Source: Girardinichthys multiradiatus (taxonomy: Eukaryota > Chordata > Actinopteri > Cyprinodontiformes > Goodeidae). Taken from it: DNA of 64,000 nucleotides. This document shows, one piece after another, positions 14,501 to 24,689 of the stretch. A model generated the notes under the pieces. That model had not been told where the DNA came from. It did no database searches and saw only the letters and a list, made by a program, of their open reading frames with translations. Both the position numbers and the translations under genes were made by a program. The stretch's first letter is position 1, and the number at the start of each line of letters is the position of its first letter. Where the stretch lies: NCBI RefSeq assembly GCF_021462225.1, contig NC_061797.1:39086147-39150146 (forward strand), read 5' to 3'.

Positions 14501-17500
14501 TACTTTAAAAACACTTTCATCGTCCCTGATCAGGTTTCCTCCACTGTGAACTGATTCATCAACAACCATTCCCTCTTGAACTCCTTGTGTAGACGTTTGA
14601 CTTAATTCCTCACACACTTCAGCAGAAGTAGAGGCAACCTCAATGCTTTCCTGATTGCTAAGTTTTCTTTGTCCTCCTGCATTAACTGTTGAAACTCTTT
14701 TCCTTGCGTTGCCTGCTGAACCTCCTTCCCCTTCATTAACTGCTGAAGCTTCAGCCACATGATGTCCCTTTCTGATGTCCCTTCCCCTGCATTTTCATTA
14801 ACCTGACAAGCTGACCTAACCTAACAAGCTCACCCTCTTTGTGAACCTTTTCAGGGCAATTGGGGACTGAGTGCCCTTCCTGATTACATCCAAAACACCT
14901 CATGGTTTCTGTTGCCAAAATAGTAAAATCAAATCCATCAACCTTAAATTTCATTACTATGTTCAGCTCATTATAATTTTTTAGAATCATAAACACTTGT
15001 CTACTAAATGAAACGTGTTTCAACTTCGCCGATTTGCAACCAGACGGGAGCATTTTCATTGCTGACACGTGACAATACTTCAGCAACACGTCATCGCTGA
15101 TAAAACGAAGGTAGATTAGACAGATGATCCTTTTTGCTGGGTTCATTAGAAGGAAGACATTAGTTGGAGTATTTCTCAATACAGTTCTCTTCTAAACTAC
15201 GCTATTCACCTTGTCAATAGAGTCCAGAAACACAATTACCGCATTATTCATCCTAGACGCTGCCTTCACGCTGTCACAACCAACAAGTTCCCCAACCGGT
15301 AAACCACATTCCTCAACCGAAAAATCCACACCAAGAGGTATTTTAATACCATGCCGACGGGAAAGGCTCCTAAAGCCTTCAGAACCGTAATTCCTTCCGG
15401 CCAACACACCCAGCTAAAAGCTTGGTGCTGCTGAAAAAAGCACGAAACACCAGTGAAAGAAGACTGTGTTGAAAGAGCGGAAAAGTGGATCACCACTGTA
15501 AAAAGGAAAGTTTAAACCTTTAGAAAACCTCACTCGTGTTCCTCTCCACACATGCAGCAGACGCTCACGCATGCGCACGAGACAGACAGACATTGAAAGA
15601 TGGAAATAGAAAAAAAATAGATAAAAGATGTGATAGAGAGACAGAAAAATGGAGAAATAATGAAGATGGAGTTTTCGTTTCCATAGGAATGGTCTGTTGA
15701 ATAATATCCTAGGGGAAACACAGTCCTATATGGCTGGGTTATCTTTTTAGGTTATACCTAACATGAAGCATTCTTTCATTCATATACTATATTTTTTCAT
15801 GATTTATGTATTCCGGAAGCATAAATGCCTATTTAATGCTGGTAGAGGCACCTGAGGGGTGACGCAGAAATCATATTTTTGAAAGTGTTTTAGCTTGACC
15901 CACTCTGTCTTAGATCTGTTTTCTCTGATTGCTGACATGAAAAATACTTTTCAACTGCAAGAGCCAAAATCTGCTTTGATTTTTGCAGCCTTTGAGCTGG
16001 ATTATGAATACTGTAAATAACTATAAGTTCTGTGCATCAAAGCAACCTAGCAAAACCAAAGTAATTACCTCTGACTTGTTAGAGATAGTTATTTAGTGTT
16101 GCAGAGCCTCTCAAAGAGTGATTCTGCTTATAAAATACACTACTAATAAAAAGGTTTGAGGAAAAAGTCAAATTTTTCTCATACATTTTTCGCTCTAAGG
16201 CGGACGTTAAGATGTGCCACATCTTAATTTCAGCTGCCAAAAGTGGAAACATGAGCTTACAAGTAAAACTAGAAAGCGACGACATGTCCTCAGGTTAAGA
16301 CTGCACCCACCGTTTCTGTCCTCAGGCTGTGCCTTTTATCTTTGTGCGCGTGGGTTCACTGTTGTGTTTCTGTGTGTGTGTGTGTGTCACTGCAGTGGCT
16401 CTACCCCCGGAGAAGACAGACAGCTGCTGTGTGGAGGAGAAGATGCTGGAGAGGGACAGCCGGTCTCCCGCAGGGGCACAGAAACAGCTCCGGTTTGAAG
16501 TGAGTGTCAACGCAGACTGGGACGTTTATCACTTTCAGCGAGTAAAACTGGGGCAGTGGCAGGACATGCACAAAAAATACAAACTCACATGCACTCTATA
16601 TGAAACTGAGCTTAGTGCTGTGCTGTTTCAGGAGCTGGAGTGTGCTGTGTCTGTGGAGGAGGATAACAGACAGGAGTGGACCTTTACCCTCTATGATTTT
16701 GACAACAATGGCAAAGTTACTCGAGAGGTAATACTCATCTACTTAAAGGAGCTTAAAATGAACATAGTGCAGGTGCTCCTCAATAAATTGAAATATCATC
16801 AAAAAATTTATTATTTTCAGTTTTTCAATTCCAGAAGTGAAACTCATATGTTAAATAGATGCATAAAACAGAGCTTTATACATTTTAATTGTTTATTTCT
16901 GTGCATTTTGATGATGATAGTGTACATGGTAAAAAAAACTCCAAATCCAGTTGCTGAAAGTTTTAATATGTTAGAACAATAAAAATATATTTTTTATACA
17001 GGAATATTTTATGACTATGTTAGTGACAGTAGTCCAGCAAATAGTGATTGACACCTTTCAAAAGGAGTGTAAGCCACAAACGGTTATTTCTAAGAAGGTA
17101 TTTGCTCGATTGCTGTATCCAAGCAATAAAAATAGAAAACTGAGTGGAAGGAAAAAGTGTGGGAAGAAAAGGTGCTAAGAACAAATGTCAAATGTATATA
17201 AAACAAGATCCCAAGCTTTAAACATCTTAGGGAGCTGTTCAGTCCATTATGTGTAAATGGAAAGAGTATGGCACAACTGCAAACCTACTGAAACATGACC
17301 ATCCACTACAACTTACAGGCCAGGCAATCCACATCCATTTTATTTAAAAAGCACATTTAAAAACACAGTTTGTTCGGCAAGGAGAGCATTAATCTGAGAA
17401 GCAGCTGCGAGGCCCATGGTAACTCTGGTGGAGCTGCAGAGATCCACAGCTTAGGAGGAAGAACCTGTCAACGGGAAAACTATCAGTTTTAAACTGTACA

Positions 17501-20500
17501 AATAGTTTTTTATGGAAGAGTGGAAAAAAGAAATCTATGAAAATTTGTGTTCTAGTTTTTCCCCCTAGTAATGTGGGGGGCACAGCAAACATATGGAAGA
17601 AGGTGATGTGGTCAGACGAGAATATTTGTTGGTTTAGTCTCGCTTGCATAGTACACAACTAGGGAGGGGATACATACCTATATGAACAAACATGCATGCC
17701 AAGCTTTTCAGGCTTTTATTTGTAAAAAAAAAAAAAAAATAAATAAAAGTTGGTTATTGTTTTCTTCCATTCTACAATTATGTGCTACTTTGTGTTGGGC
17801 CATCACATAAAATTCCAATAACGTACATCGTGATTTGTAAAATGTTTAAAGGACATTAACGTTTTTCCAAGGCACTCTCAGATTTAACACCTCTTCTCTC
17901 CTACAGGACATCACCAGCCTGCTCCACACCATTTACGAGGTCGTGGATGCCTCCGTCAACCATTCTCCCGGCAGCAGCAAGACGTTGCGGGTCAAGCTGT
18001 CCGTCGCTCCAGACTCAAGCCAGAGGTGGAGGAGCTGTGCTCAGGGTGCGTCAGGTAAAGCTCATGTTCACTCAGTGTGGGGCAGCGGCTGAGAAAAGAG
18101 GGCATTGTGAACCTCCATCTATGCATCTGTGCTGACAGCTCACTCAGAGATGTTTGTTGTCGTGCAGAAAGGCGGGCGCTTCAGGCCTGTCGGGGCTTTG
18201 TTCCTCGCAGTGGCGGCGTTGCGCCATCTCTCCCACTCAATGGGGTTCATTTTTAATGATGGGGGGGGGGATGCCTGCGTAGAGAGAGAGTGCTCCATTC
18301 CCCTCCCTTGCTGCCTTCAAATACTCTAAAAGAAACCTTAAGAGATGTGCCAAGTCCTTTTGATAACCACAGCCATTTTTCTTTTCTCCCGCACTCCCCT
18401 TTTTCCTCCTCTTCTCCCCCTCTCTTTGTCCTCCTTTCTCAGAGCTGCAGGGAAAATATAGCAGCGTTCGACGTAACTTTCCTCACTGACGACTTGGCAA
18501 ACAAGAACTCAGAGAAAAATATCTCAAAAAGTATATATCCCTGAGTGTTTGCGTCCTATTGTTTTGCCTATGAATATCTGTCAGGCGATTCAGACACAGG
18601 AAGCTTTGAAAATATTACCTTCATGCTAATTTCAAATCGCATAAGATCCCACATCCTAATAATACTATTTCTGAAATCATTGTGGTTTTATGCTGTTCTG
18701 CTCCTTTAAGAGGCTGGAAGTTGAAAATAGAATAAATGAAACACTGTTGTTTTTCCTTGTCTGTAGATCTTTAAAGAGAAACCCTAAAACAGAGGTTACC
18801 TTCTTCTGGGTCTTGTGTTGCTGGTGTAGTGTGTGAGGGTGTATGTGTGTATTCTCTGCATTGCTCCCTTTGGTAATTATCCCTTGTCTCTTTGTGCATA
18901 CTCAGAAATGTCCCACTCCAGAGAGAAAAACGACAAGTGCTTCGAAGACCCCAAGAGTGCAGACAAGAAGTCTCGAGCACTCCTCAGGTAAACCCAGCTT
19001 CTGGTAAAGTTACCTTATGGTACTTGGTGTCTCTATGATGCAGAGAACCCAAATGTGCATCTCAGTAGATCTGAATATCAAATAGTTAATTTATTTCAAT
19101 TAATTCAGCTCAAAAAGTGAAACTTGTATATGCATTATATATTTTTTTAAACCCAGTGGGATATTTTTCAATTGCTTATACCTATTAATTTGGATGACTA
19201 TGGATGACTGTTCAGAGCAGTGTGTCGCATGTAAAACAGTTCAATGTGTAAACCTTTTCTGGCTGTGCAGTTAATTGTGTGACACTGCCGTCATAAAAGT
19301 CCGTTGGATGTCACTTTGAGTCCGTATGGACTCTGCGCGTACGTCAAGTAGGCTACACCTGACTGTTTTGCCCCTAACTTTGCTCTTAAAAAAAAACTGT
19401 TAAAGGGCTCAGCCTGTTAATGATTGATAAATTAGAAAACACGCTTTTTCCATCCACTCAGCTTTCTGTTTATATGCTTGGATACACCACTCATGTTTAC
19501 ATGAAGCATTTTTTTCTTTTAATTTTGATGATTATGGCTTATAAATAAAAAAAAAATAAAAAAAATGTTGTTTTTCTGAAAATGTGTATGTTATATATGA
19601 TAAGAGCAATGAAAAAATGATTTATATATATATACATTCAATATGATAGGGCTTCTTGTATATGAATTACTATATCAGTGGAGGCAATGAGCTTGTGGCA
19701 CTGCTGTGGTGTAATAGAAGCCCAGGTTGCTTTAATAGCTATCTTCAGCCTGTCTGCATTGTTGGGTGTTGCGTCTCTCTTCTTCCTTTTAACAATGCTC
19801 GACATATTGTCTTTTAGGTCTCTTTCAGATGAGTTTGGGGGCCAGTCAAGTGATATGATGGTCATTAAATCAGGTATTGGTACTTCTGGTAGTGTAGTAA
19901 AGTGCCAAGTCCTCCTGGAGGAATAAAGTTAGCATCTCAACAAAGCTTGTCAGCAGAGGATTCAATGGAGAGTTCTTTATTTCTCGTGGGAATTAAATCT
20001 CCAGTCTGGCACTTATAAAAGAACATAATAGAAATCATGCCTAAAACAGTATATACCATGTATACGAATAAATTCTATGATGTACTAATAAGCATAACAA
20101 TGACGGTAGGTACAAAATGAAAATCTGTGACTATTGCTCTTCACTGAAGATACTTCAATAACACTTTTATAAAAAAAAAAAGTCACCATCAGTTTAGACA
20201 TTAAGGGTTGTATAATCTTCTGTAAAATTTCCCGGGTGGATTGTTGCACTGACTTTGAACTTGATAACACACAGTGGACCAACACCAGCAGATGACATGG
20301 CACCCTTAATTATCACTGCCTATGGAAACATTATCCTGGACCTCAAGCAACTTGGATTCTGTGGCTCTCCACTCTTCCTCCAGACTCTGGGACCTTGATT
20401 TCCAAATGAAATGCAAACTTTACTTCACCATAAATCGGATCTTAGAACACTGAGCCAAAATACTGTTGTTTTTCTCCTTACCAAACGTCAGACAAATAAA

Positions 20501-23163
20501 ACACTCATAAAACACATGTTTTCTGTGTTTTATGAGTGCCTTAACACAAGCAATGTGACGGCTGTAGTCCGCATCCTAGATACATCTGCATGTACTAGCT
20601 TTTGGAGACTCAGACTCGAGCCAGAAACTCCACCTTGTAAATCTCCCTCAAATTCAAGTAAATCTGCCATTTTCCCTATTGCTGGTGCATATTTATAACA
20701 CACCTTTTCCTTCTACCAAATATTCCACGAATTTGCCTTAATTTAACACTCTGTGAACTAATAAGGATGGCTGGCTCTGTTCTGGGGACTCCTCTGGAAT
20801 CTCTGGAGATCATTGTGCAAAGAAGGATTCTTCATCAAATGAAGAACATTATGGAGAACCCTGAGCATCCTTTTCATGAGACTGTCGTACGACAACAGAG
20901 ACTTCTTCAGATCTGCTGTAAGACGGAGCGCTACAGGAGATCCTTCCTGCCCACAGCCATCAGCATCTACAATAACGCTTTGAAGAAACTGTTATATAAT
21001 AGGCTACAACAACATTTAATTTCCCTTTAGGATTAATAAAGTAATTTTGAATTTGAATTGAATTAAAATTAACAGAATAAAACATATTACGTTTGAATTA
21101 AATCACTTTGTGTTTAATGAATCTATGTAATGTACAAAATTCTCTTTTTCAATTGAATGAATTGAATAGATTCTGATTCATTAAAAAGCAACGGTAAATC
21201 CTTGTCCTTAAAAAAAAAAAAATAATTTCTTGTTTAAGTAGTTAATGTGTTCTGTAATTTGTTTTGCATGCCAAAACCTCTGTTGGTTCTCTTCTATCCA
21301 CATGCCACAACTTAAGATTTAAACCTGACATTTTGTCCCAGCTCTGTAACAGTTGTCCCACCTTCTACCTGCTCACAAGCAACAATTGTTTATCTTTTCC
21401 AAACTGCGTCCTAATGAGAGGTGCCGCTTGTTTCCACAGGCGCCACCACAGCGACCACCACACCCAGTCTGGCTGCCAGCGCCACTGTGTGGACGAGAAC
21501 CTGGAACGCAGGAACCACTACTTGGACCTAGCTGGCATTGAAAACTACACGTCCCGCTTTGGAGCCGGTGAGTGGAACGGGGTAAAAAGGGGCGCAGACG
21601 ATGGAAGGCAGACCGTGGCTCTTTGAAGCCTGTCATTACTGCGGCACCTGTTTAGAGCCATTAGGTGGGACTACCAGACCACTGTACACCTTGCCAGTAC
21701 AAACATCTGAGCTCATGAGAGCACAATACATCGTGTGTTTGAGGGGAAAGTCCATCAACAGGACAGGATATTGTGAGGGAAAATTTTAATGCCCAGCAAG
21801 TTTTGCCCTGATCTGCTGGTCAGTGATGACATGCCATTATTGTGCTGTTGGTTCTTGTAGGAAAGTGCTAACAGGAATCATCTTTGTGTCTGGGATCTCT
21901 GAGAGGGGAGAGATCCTGAAATGAGATTGGGCAGTTTATGCATAGAACTTTATTATTGTGCTTTGGGCATTGCCTAATTTGTGTCTGCTTGCTCCTGTGT
22001 CAAGGTTGAGCCAGAACAGAGGTGTATTTTCAGGGTTTCTGGGTAAAGAAAAATTATAAATGTTAGGGAATTCAATATCATGGTATCATTTTTATTGCTT
22101 TGTCTTCTAGAGTAAAAATGTAGGACAGGGGTTCCAAAACATTTCAGCCTGTGACCCCCAAAATAACAGTGCCAGAGACTGGCGACTCCCTAAAAGTACA
22201 TGTAATCTATATTTATTAAATATAGTGTGAAATGTATTTTTAAATGAATGTATATTTTTATTACATTTAATTATTTAATTTCATTCTTTAAAAGCAATAT
22301 TTAGTTATTTAATAGGACACAATTATTTAATTGTGCATTTCAGAATTTTAAAGGTATATTTAATGTTTTAATATATCAAATAAATAAATGGTACATTTAA
22401 TTATTTCATGGTACATTCATTTATTTCATATATATTTGTCCCTTTTTGCCATCCATGTACCTCAGGGGTCACATCGCGATGATTCAGAAAGTCATTCTAC
22501 GAACCCCCACCCACTTGGTGTCTCGCCACCTCCTGAGGAGTCCCGGTCCCCACTTTGGGAACCCCTGGTTTAGTAAATAAGTGTTACTTACAGTTGTTTG
22601 CAGTAATATGTTTGTCTCTCTCTGTCACAGCTCCTGCTGCAGAACCAGCAAAGATAGAGACTCAGACTCGCTCATCCAATCAGGCTCGTTCTCGTTCACA
22701 TGAACCAGAAAACGGACACACCCATTCACACCACCGCCGGCTGCAGACGGTTATGGAGACTGCTATTCCAGAGGGCCTTCAACCTGCCCGGCCCAGAGGC
22801 CAGGACACCGGGCGGCACGCCATCCGTTCTCCGAAGACTCATAGCCGCACACCTCCTGCACAGAACAGCGGCAAGGTGATGAGGAGTAGAGGCGCTCCAC
22901 CTCCCCCGGCTCTGCCGTCCCAGATACCCCCTCATCAGTCTGCAGCCCCCTATCGCAAACACAAACAGCGATCCAAGGAGAGCCAAGGCTACCGGGCCTT
23001 AGGCTCTCTTAGCTCTCCGGGACCTGTAGTGGAGAAAGAGCAGGTCAGGGACCTCCCAAGTGTGCTGCTCTATGACGGTGGGCTTGCACAAGTGGTGCAG
23101 CGGCATGAACATCACCATCACCACGAACACCATCACCACTACCACCACTTCTACCAGTCCTGA
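2546..23163 (+). CDS. nkd1: naked cuticle homolog 1 (partial, 7 exons visible)
   Basis: Naked cuticle proteins bind Dishevelled through the EF-hand region and antagonise canonical Wnt signalling in the cytoplasm and at membranes. Seven exons (2546-2597, 16396-16499, 16632-16727, 17907-18054, 18906-18987, 21440-21567, 22631-23163) join with matching phases into 1143 nt, 380 codons plus TGA. In order they give an acidic stretch ending RLEVALPPEK, the EF-hand core LYDFDNNGKVTRE, the block VDENLERRNHYLDLAGIENY, a basic/proline-rich region, and a tail of alternating His and Glu ending HHFYQS. All match vertebrate NKD1 (about 470 aa in human). The N-terminal exon(s) with the myristoylation start are not seen and should lie upstream. 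The order with nod2 and cyld supports nkd1 rather than nkd2. The 13.8-kb second visible intron is packed with transposons. Confidence 0.93.
2598..3146. other. nkd1 intron, nothing recognised
   Basis: Includes a pyrimidine-rich stretch around 2715-2830. No genes or repeats identified. Confidence 0.5.
3147..4882 (-). mobile_element. LTR-like repeat, copy A (possible solo LTR)
   Basis: 1.74 kb without coding capacity, homologous in reverse orientation to 41014-42820 along its length. Shared blocks include the CAGCACAGCCAGGA region, the AACTTTATTTAAA stretch, the segment around ATAACGCG and the TATTTTAAAGGTATGTGTT segment. Read on the minus strand it starts TGTTGGGTCC and ends ATCACAACA, i.e. 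TG...CA as in LTRs. Flanking GTGA and GCGA could be a decayed 4-bp duplication. It could be a solo LTR or an unclassified repeat. It lies in the large nkd1 intron. Confidence 0.5.
4883..6426. other. nkd1 intron, nothing recognised
   Basis: Mixed-composition sequence between LTR-like copy A and Tc1 copy 1. 5560-6100 is less AT-rich and lacks repeat signatures, so it is a candidate for conserved non-coding sequence, but no motif is decisive. Confidence 0.4.
6429..8038 (-). mobile_element. Tc1/mariner transposon, intact copy 1
   Basis: A 1610-bp element bounded by TA (6427-6428 and 8039-8040). Inverted terminal repeats of about 200 bp (6429-6628 and 7839-8038) begin CAGGTACTTCTC on the left and end GAGAAGGACCTG on the right. 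One uninterrupted transposase gene lies on the minus strand. It sits in the large nkd1 intron, antisense to the host gene. Nearly identical to the elements at 36631 and 39393. Confidence 0.95.
6706..7710 (-). CDS. Tc1-like DD34E transposase (copy 1)
   Basis: A 334-residue cut-and-paste transposase. The N-terminal paired-like helix-turn-helix (QKDISERIGCSQSAVSRHL) is followed by a basic GRKKCGRKRC stretch. The catalytic triad is visible: Asp in VLFSDESKFC, Asp in FIFQHDLAPAH, and Glu in NPIENLWD, exactly 34 residues after the second Asp. It has no stop or frameshift. It differs from copies 2 and 3 at a few positions (for example CKWFTDHGVSVLYW where the others have GKWFTDHGITVLNW). Confidence 0.96.
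   Translation of the reverse strand: MGKTADLTAVQKAIIDTLKQEGKTQKDISERIGCSQSAVSRHLSGKSVGRKKCGRKRCTMRRGDRTLWKIVEKGRFQTLGDLRKQWTESGVETSRATVHRRVQEMGYRCRIPQVKPLLNQKQRQKRLTWATEKQHWTVAQWSKVLFSDESKFCMSFGNQGARVWRKTGEKEMPKCQKSSVKYPQSVMVWGAVSAAGVGPLCFIKGRVNAASYQEILEHFMLPSAEKLYGDEDFIFQHDLAPAHSAKTTCKWFTDHGVSVLYWPANSPDLNPIENLWDIVKRMLRDSRPNTLDELKAAIEASWASIRPQQCHRLIASMPRCIEAAISAKGFPTKY
8041..8974. other. nkd1 intron, nothing recognised
   Basis: AT-rich with short poly-A runs (8287-8299, 8340-8352). 9186-9560 is similar. Confidence 0.4.
8975..9185 (+). mobile_element. tRNA-derived SINE-like repeat
   Basis: Contains a B-box-like TGGTTTGATTCC, a conserved middle (CCTCCTGTCCCATGTC, CCCTGAGCCAGG) and the 3' end AAAGCAATTTGAGTGGTCAG followed by AAATGTAGTCAATTTAC, the layout of a common teleost SINE. 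Non-coding, in the nkd1 intron. Confidence 0.5.
11365..12095 (-). mobile_element. 5'-truncated non-LTR retrotransposon 3' end, copy 1 (nested)
   Basis: Minus-strand pieces encode the C-terminal end of a reverse transcriptase protein (12085-11849 and 11820-11404): SVVESMISSNIICWGS, LIKKAGSVLGTPLEPLEIIV, RYRRSFLPTAISIYN. The 3' end on this strand is a short ATTGAATT-type tail. Inserted into the Tx1-like ORF2. Same family as 20762-21066 and 62750-63205. Confidence 0.82.
14235..14480. repeat. unclassified insert in Tx1-like ORF1
   Basis: This segment separates the ORF1 C-terminus (MTPNTKRKPKQPKG end) from the rest of ORF1. It contains sequence typical of a dispersed fish repeat (TGTGGTTTGTGGGCAGACC start, A-rich right side). 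No coding and no clear target duplication were identified. Confidence 0.35.
15481..16395. other. end of the large nkd1 intron
   Basis: No repeat recognised. It ends in a (TG)n tract at 16371-16388 just before the exon acceptor. Confidence 0.45.
16396..16499 (+). CDS. nkd1: nkd1 exon (linker before EF-hand)
   Basis: The exon starts after a (TG)n tract and TGCAG acceptor, and ends GAA before the donor GTGAGT. It reads ALPPEKTDSCCVEEKMLE then a Ser/Gly stretch and KQLRFE, as in NKD1. The open frame continues on both sides into intron, so a longer single ORF here is misleading. Confidence 0.88.
16632..16727 (+). CDS. nkd1: nkd1 exon (EF-hand, first half)
   Basis: Acceptor tgtttcag, donor GTAATA. 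It encodes ELECAVSVEEDNRQEW then FTLYDFDNNGKVTRE. The D-x-D-N-N-G-K-V pattern is the calcium-type loop of the Naked EF-hand, which contacts the Dishevelled PDZ region. Confidence 0.95.
16765..16965. mobile_element. Tc1/mariner-type terminal relic
   Basis: GCTCCTCAATAAATTGAAATATCATC, in two parts, and the following AAAAGTGAAACTCATATG-like run match the terminus of a dispersed fish DNA transposon. Related fragments appear near 19085-19180 and 60445-60560. Lies in an nkd1 intron. Confidence 0.4.
17090..17878 (+). mobile_element. Tc1-like relic
   Basis: Old Tc1 family in order: AAGATCCCAAGC, AATGGAAAGAGTATGGCACA, GGAGAGCATTAATCTGAGAA, GGAGCTGCAGAGATCCACAG, then the 3' end GTGTTGGGCCATCACATAAA and CCAAGGCACT. 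Heavily broken; lies directly before an nkd1 exon. Confidence 0.65.
17907..18054 (+). CDS. nkd1: nkd1 exon (EF-hand, second half)
   Basis: Starts GACATCACCAGCCTG after ctcctacag: DITSLLHTIYEVVDASVNHS, followed by RVKLSVAPDSSQ. It ends in phase 1 at a GTAAAG donor. The phase is confirmed by the next exon, whose first two bases complete a GAA codon. Confidence 0.93.
18055..18905. other. nkd1 intron
   Basis: Contains pyrimidine-rich DNA (18290-18440) and a G run near 18262. No repeat or coding recognised. In the next intron, 18988-19645 and 21067-21439 are also plain apart from a short AAAAGTGAAACTTG-type repeat edge near 19113. Confidence 0.4.
18906..18987 (+). CDS. nkd1: nkd1 exon (basic linker)
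   Basis: An 82-bp exon after catactcag reads MSHSREKNDKCFEDPKSADK then KSRALL and ends AG before GTAAAC, completing an arginine codon with the next exon. This part of NKD1 is poorly conserved. The call rests on phase and position. Confidence 0.85.
19645..20450 (-). mobile_element. Tc1-like relic
   Basis: The minus strand encodes WPPNSSERDLKDN and IKATWASITPQQCHKLIAS, degenerate versions of the WPANSPDLNPIENLW...ASIRPQQCHRLIAS region of the intact copies, then ACACAGTGGACCAACACCAG upstream. It is an older, diverged member of the same broad group. Confidence 0.65.
20762..21066 (+). mobile_element. non-LTR retrotransposon 3' end, copy 2
   Basis: Encodes AGSVLGTPLESLEIIVQRRI and RYRRSFLPTAISIYN, then ends TAATAAAGTAATTTTGAATT with a TTGAATTGAATT tail. 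Strongly 5'-truncated copy of the family at 11365 and 62750, in an nkd1 intron. Confidence 0.75.
21440..21567 (+). CDS. nkd1: nkd1 exon (HCVDENLERRNHYLDLAG block)
   Basis: Begins after tttccacag with a histidine-rich RRHHSDHHTQSG and continues into CVDENLERRNHYLDLAGIEN, the most conserved post-EF-hand block of vertebrate Naked proteins. It ends in phase 1 before GTGAGT. Confidence 0.95.
22126..22567. mobile_element. non-autonomous hAT element
   Basis: Inverted termini CAGGGGTTCC and GGAACCCCTG enclose 442 bp without coding capacity. Flanking octamers ATGTAGGA and GTTTAGTA agree at 5 of 8 positions, as a decayed duplication would. In the last intron of nkd1, ending 63 bp before the terminal exon. 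Confidence 0.6.
22631..23163 (+). CDS. nkd1: nkd1 terminal coding exon (His-rich C-terminus)
   Basis: Begins after tctgtcacag as APAAEPAKIE and runs through a Ser/Arg/Pro-rich segment (RSHEPENGHTHSHHR, KKHKQRSKES-like) to a C-terminus of His and Glu (HEHHHHHEHHHHYHHFYQS) and TGA at 23161. The histidine tail is a hallmark of Nkd1 and can bind zinc; its DNA is a CAC/CAT-rich low-complexity run. Confidence 0.95.
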
Positions 23164-23756
23164 AGCTCTAAACTGCCTGGGAAGGTTTAGCACCCCTTCA
23201 TTGCCACAAAAACCAAACAGGCCAACGGACACTGACTGCAGCAAGCTGCACCTGGCAGCACAGACACAGGACATGTGGAGGACATGAGGGTGGCGGCCAT
23301 TGTGTGCCAGGGCTGGAATGTTAAGTAACCAGTGCTATAACAATGTTGATCAGATATACAGAAGCTTTGGTATACAGTAGGACAGTGAGTCAGAGCCCAA
23401 GCTGAGCAGTTGGTCTGGAAATCACACCAAGGTTCAGGAGCCAACACGAAGGTGCCCGGTTCAGATGTTTTCAGCCTCTACCCACTTAACTCCACACCTT
23501 CAGACTAGCATCCTAACACTCTCCATACTATGAAGTCAAAAGGAAGAGGATGGACAGGAGGAGGAAGCTGTGACTGAAATTCAAAAATATATGAAGGAAT
23601 TTGGGCCACAAGTCAGTTGTGAAAAATCTGTGTCCAAAACAAAATGACTGTGCGCACATCTGAGTGTCACAACACTGGTGTTTGTTGGAAACCATATCAA
23701 GTGTGCTCAGAATGTGAAACATGTTCTCAAGCCGAGTTTTGAAGAAAAAAAATAAA
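23164..23756 (+). other. nkd1: nkd1 3' UTR with candidate poly(A) signal
   Basis: About 590 nt of non-coding sequence follows the stop. The first AATAAA is at 23751-23756, inside an A-rich run. Longer UTRs ending further downstream cannot be excluded. Confidence 0.5.
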
Positions 23757-24689
23757 TTAACCCCGCATCACACTATAGGCATAAAGGGGAAGGAAAACTT
23801 TGAAACCGTGTAATTTTCTACCTCTTTTTTCATCTGAATTGTTGCTCTGATGGAAATGTTAATCAAGCATTCGTTTTCCAAATTACTTTTAAACTTTGTT
23901 GAACTAAGAACAATTATATCACAATCTGCAGCTCTGAAGACTGGAGAGCCTCCTCTCATTTATTGACTAACATTTGCTGTACATAAGGTATTTATACTGT
24001 CATTGATTTTATAAGCTTTATCAATGTATTCATTGTGAAAACTACATTTTTATTATGACCACTAAGAACGTCAATAGAACATGTAATTGACCCATCTCAG
24101 ATTTTCCTTCATTTCCTCTCTGTTTTTACTTTTTCACTGAACCAGACTACACTCATTCTGCAGATTTCTGTACATTTGTTATGTTAGAGGTGCATGTTTT
24201 TCATCAATTAAGATGAAGTTTGGAATATGTGTCATTTCTTTTGTCTTTATATATTTCTTATATACATAATTGTTTTTATTCAGCATGCAGGATATTGGTT
24301 TTTAACTTTTAAGGTTAGCCCCCCCAACCCGTGATCTCCCAGCTGCTCCCTCTGTTTGCACGGCATCAGCCCATCCCACAGCTGTCAGCAGGTCTTTTAC
24401 CGTGCCACCATGTGTCCAGTGTGCTCAGCTGACAAGGCTCTGTTTGTGATGTGGCGGGGCAATGGCTCTTTCAGCTGTCTCATTCCTCTGGTGCCGAGTA
24501 ACACTGGAGCCCGACCTGTAGTCTCCACTGAACCCATAGCTCTTATCTCATGACTGCTGCCCTGCCGGTGGCAGGGATGTTTATCCTGTTTCCTCGAGCC
24601 CTAACAAATAGATGCTGAAGCGACCCTGGATTACAAAGATCTTACAAAAGTTACCACTGTAATTGCATTTTATCTTCATTTTTGCTCCT
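23757..24689. other. downstream of nkd1, nothing recognised
   Basis: AT-rich; may include distal nkd1 3' UTR. Confidence 0.35.

Larger units (their letters stand above)
9560..15480 (-). mobile_element. Tx1/L1-like non-LTR retrotransposon, degraded and nested
   Basis: Fragments of a two-ORF LINE read on the minus strand. ORF1 pieces (15407-14077) include a zinc knuckle CFGCNQEGHSVPNC (CX2CX4HX4C, near 14853-14902) and a charged C-terminus. ORF2 pieces give an endonuclease-like segment (13797-13492, FAQET), reverse transcriptase (12571-12110, GKAPGIDGLPVEFYK and motif A LDQEKAFYWVEHQYLW) and the C-terminal half (11129-9684). Stops and frameshifts are frequent. It is interrupted by a second LINE fragment at 11365-12095 and by an unrelated insert at 14235-14480. 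It is antisense within the nkd1 intron. Confidence 0.85.

Noticed and set aside
16329..16982. 217-codon single ORF over two nkd1 exons
   Set aside because: It runs through two introns with good splice sites; only 16396-16499 and 16632-16727 are coding.
22388..22573. Short ORF before the last nkd1 exon
   Set aside because: Falls in the non-autonomous hAT element.
23060..23287. Thr-rich ORF over the nkd1 C-terminus
   Set aside because: Out-of-frame reading of the histidine-codon run.
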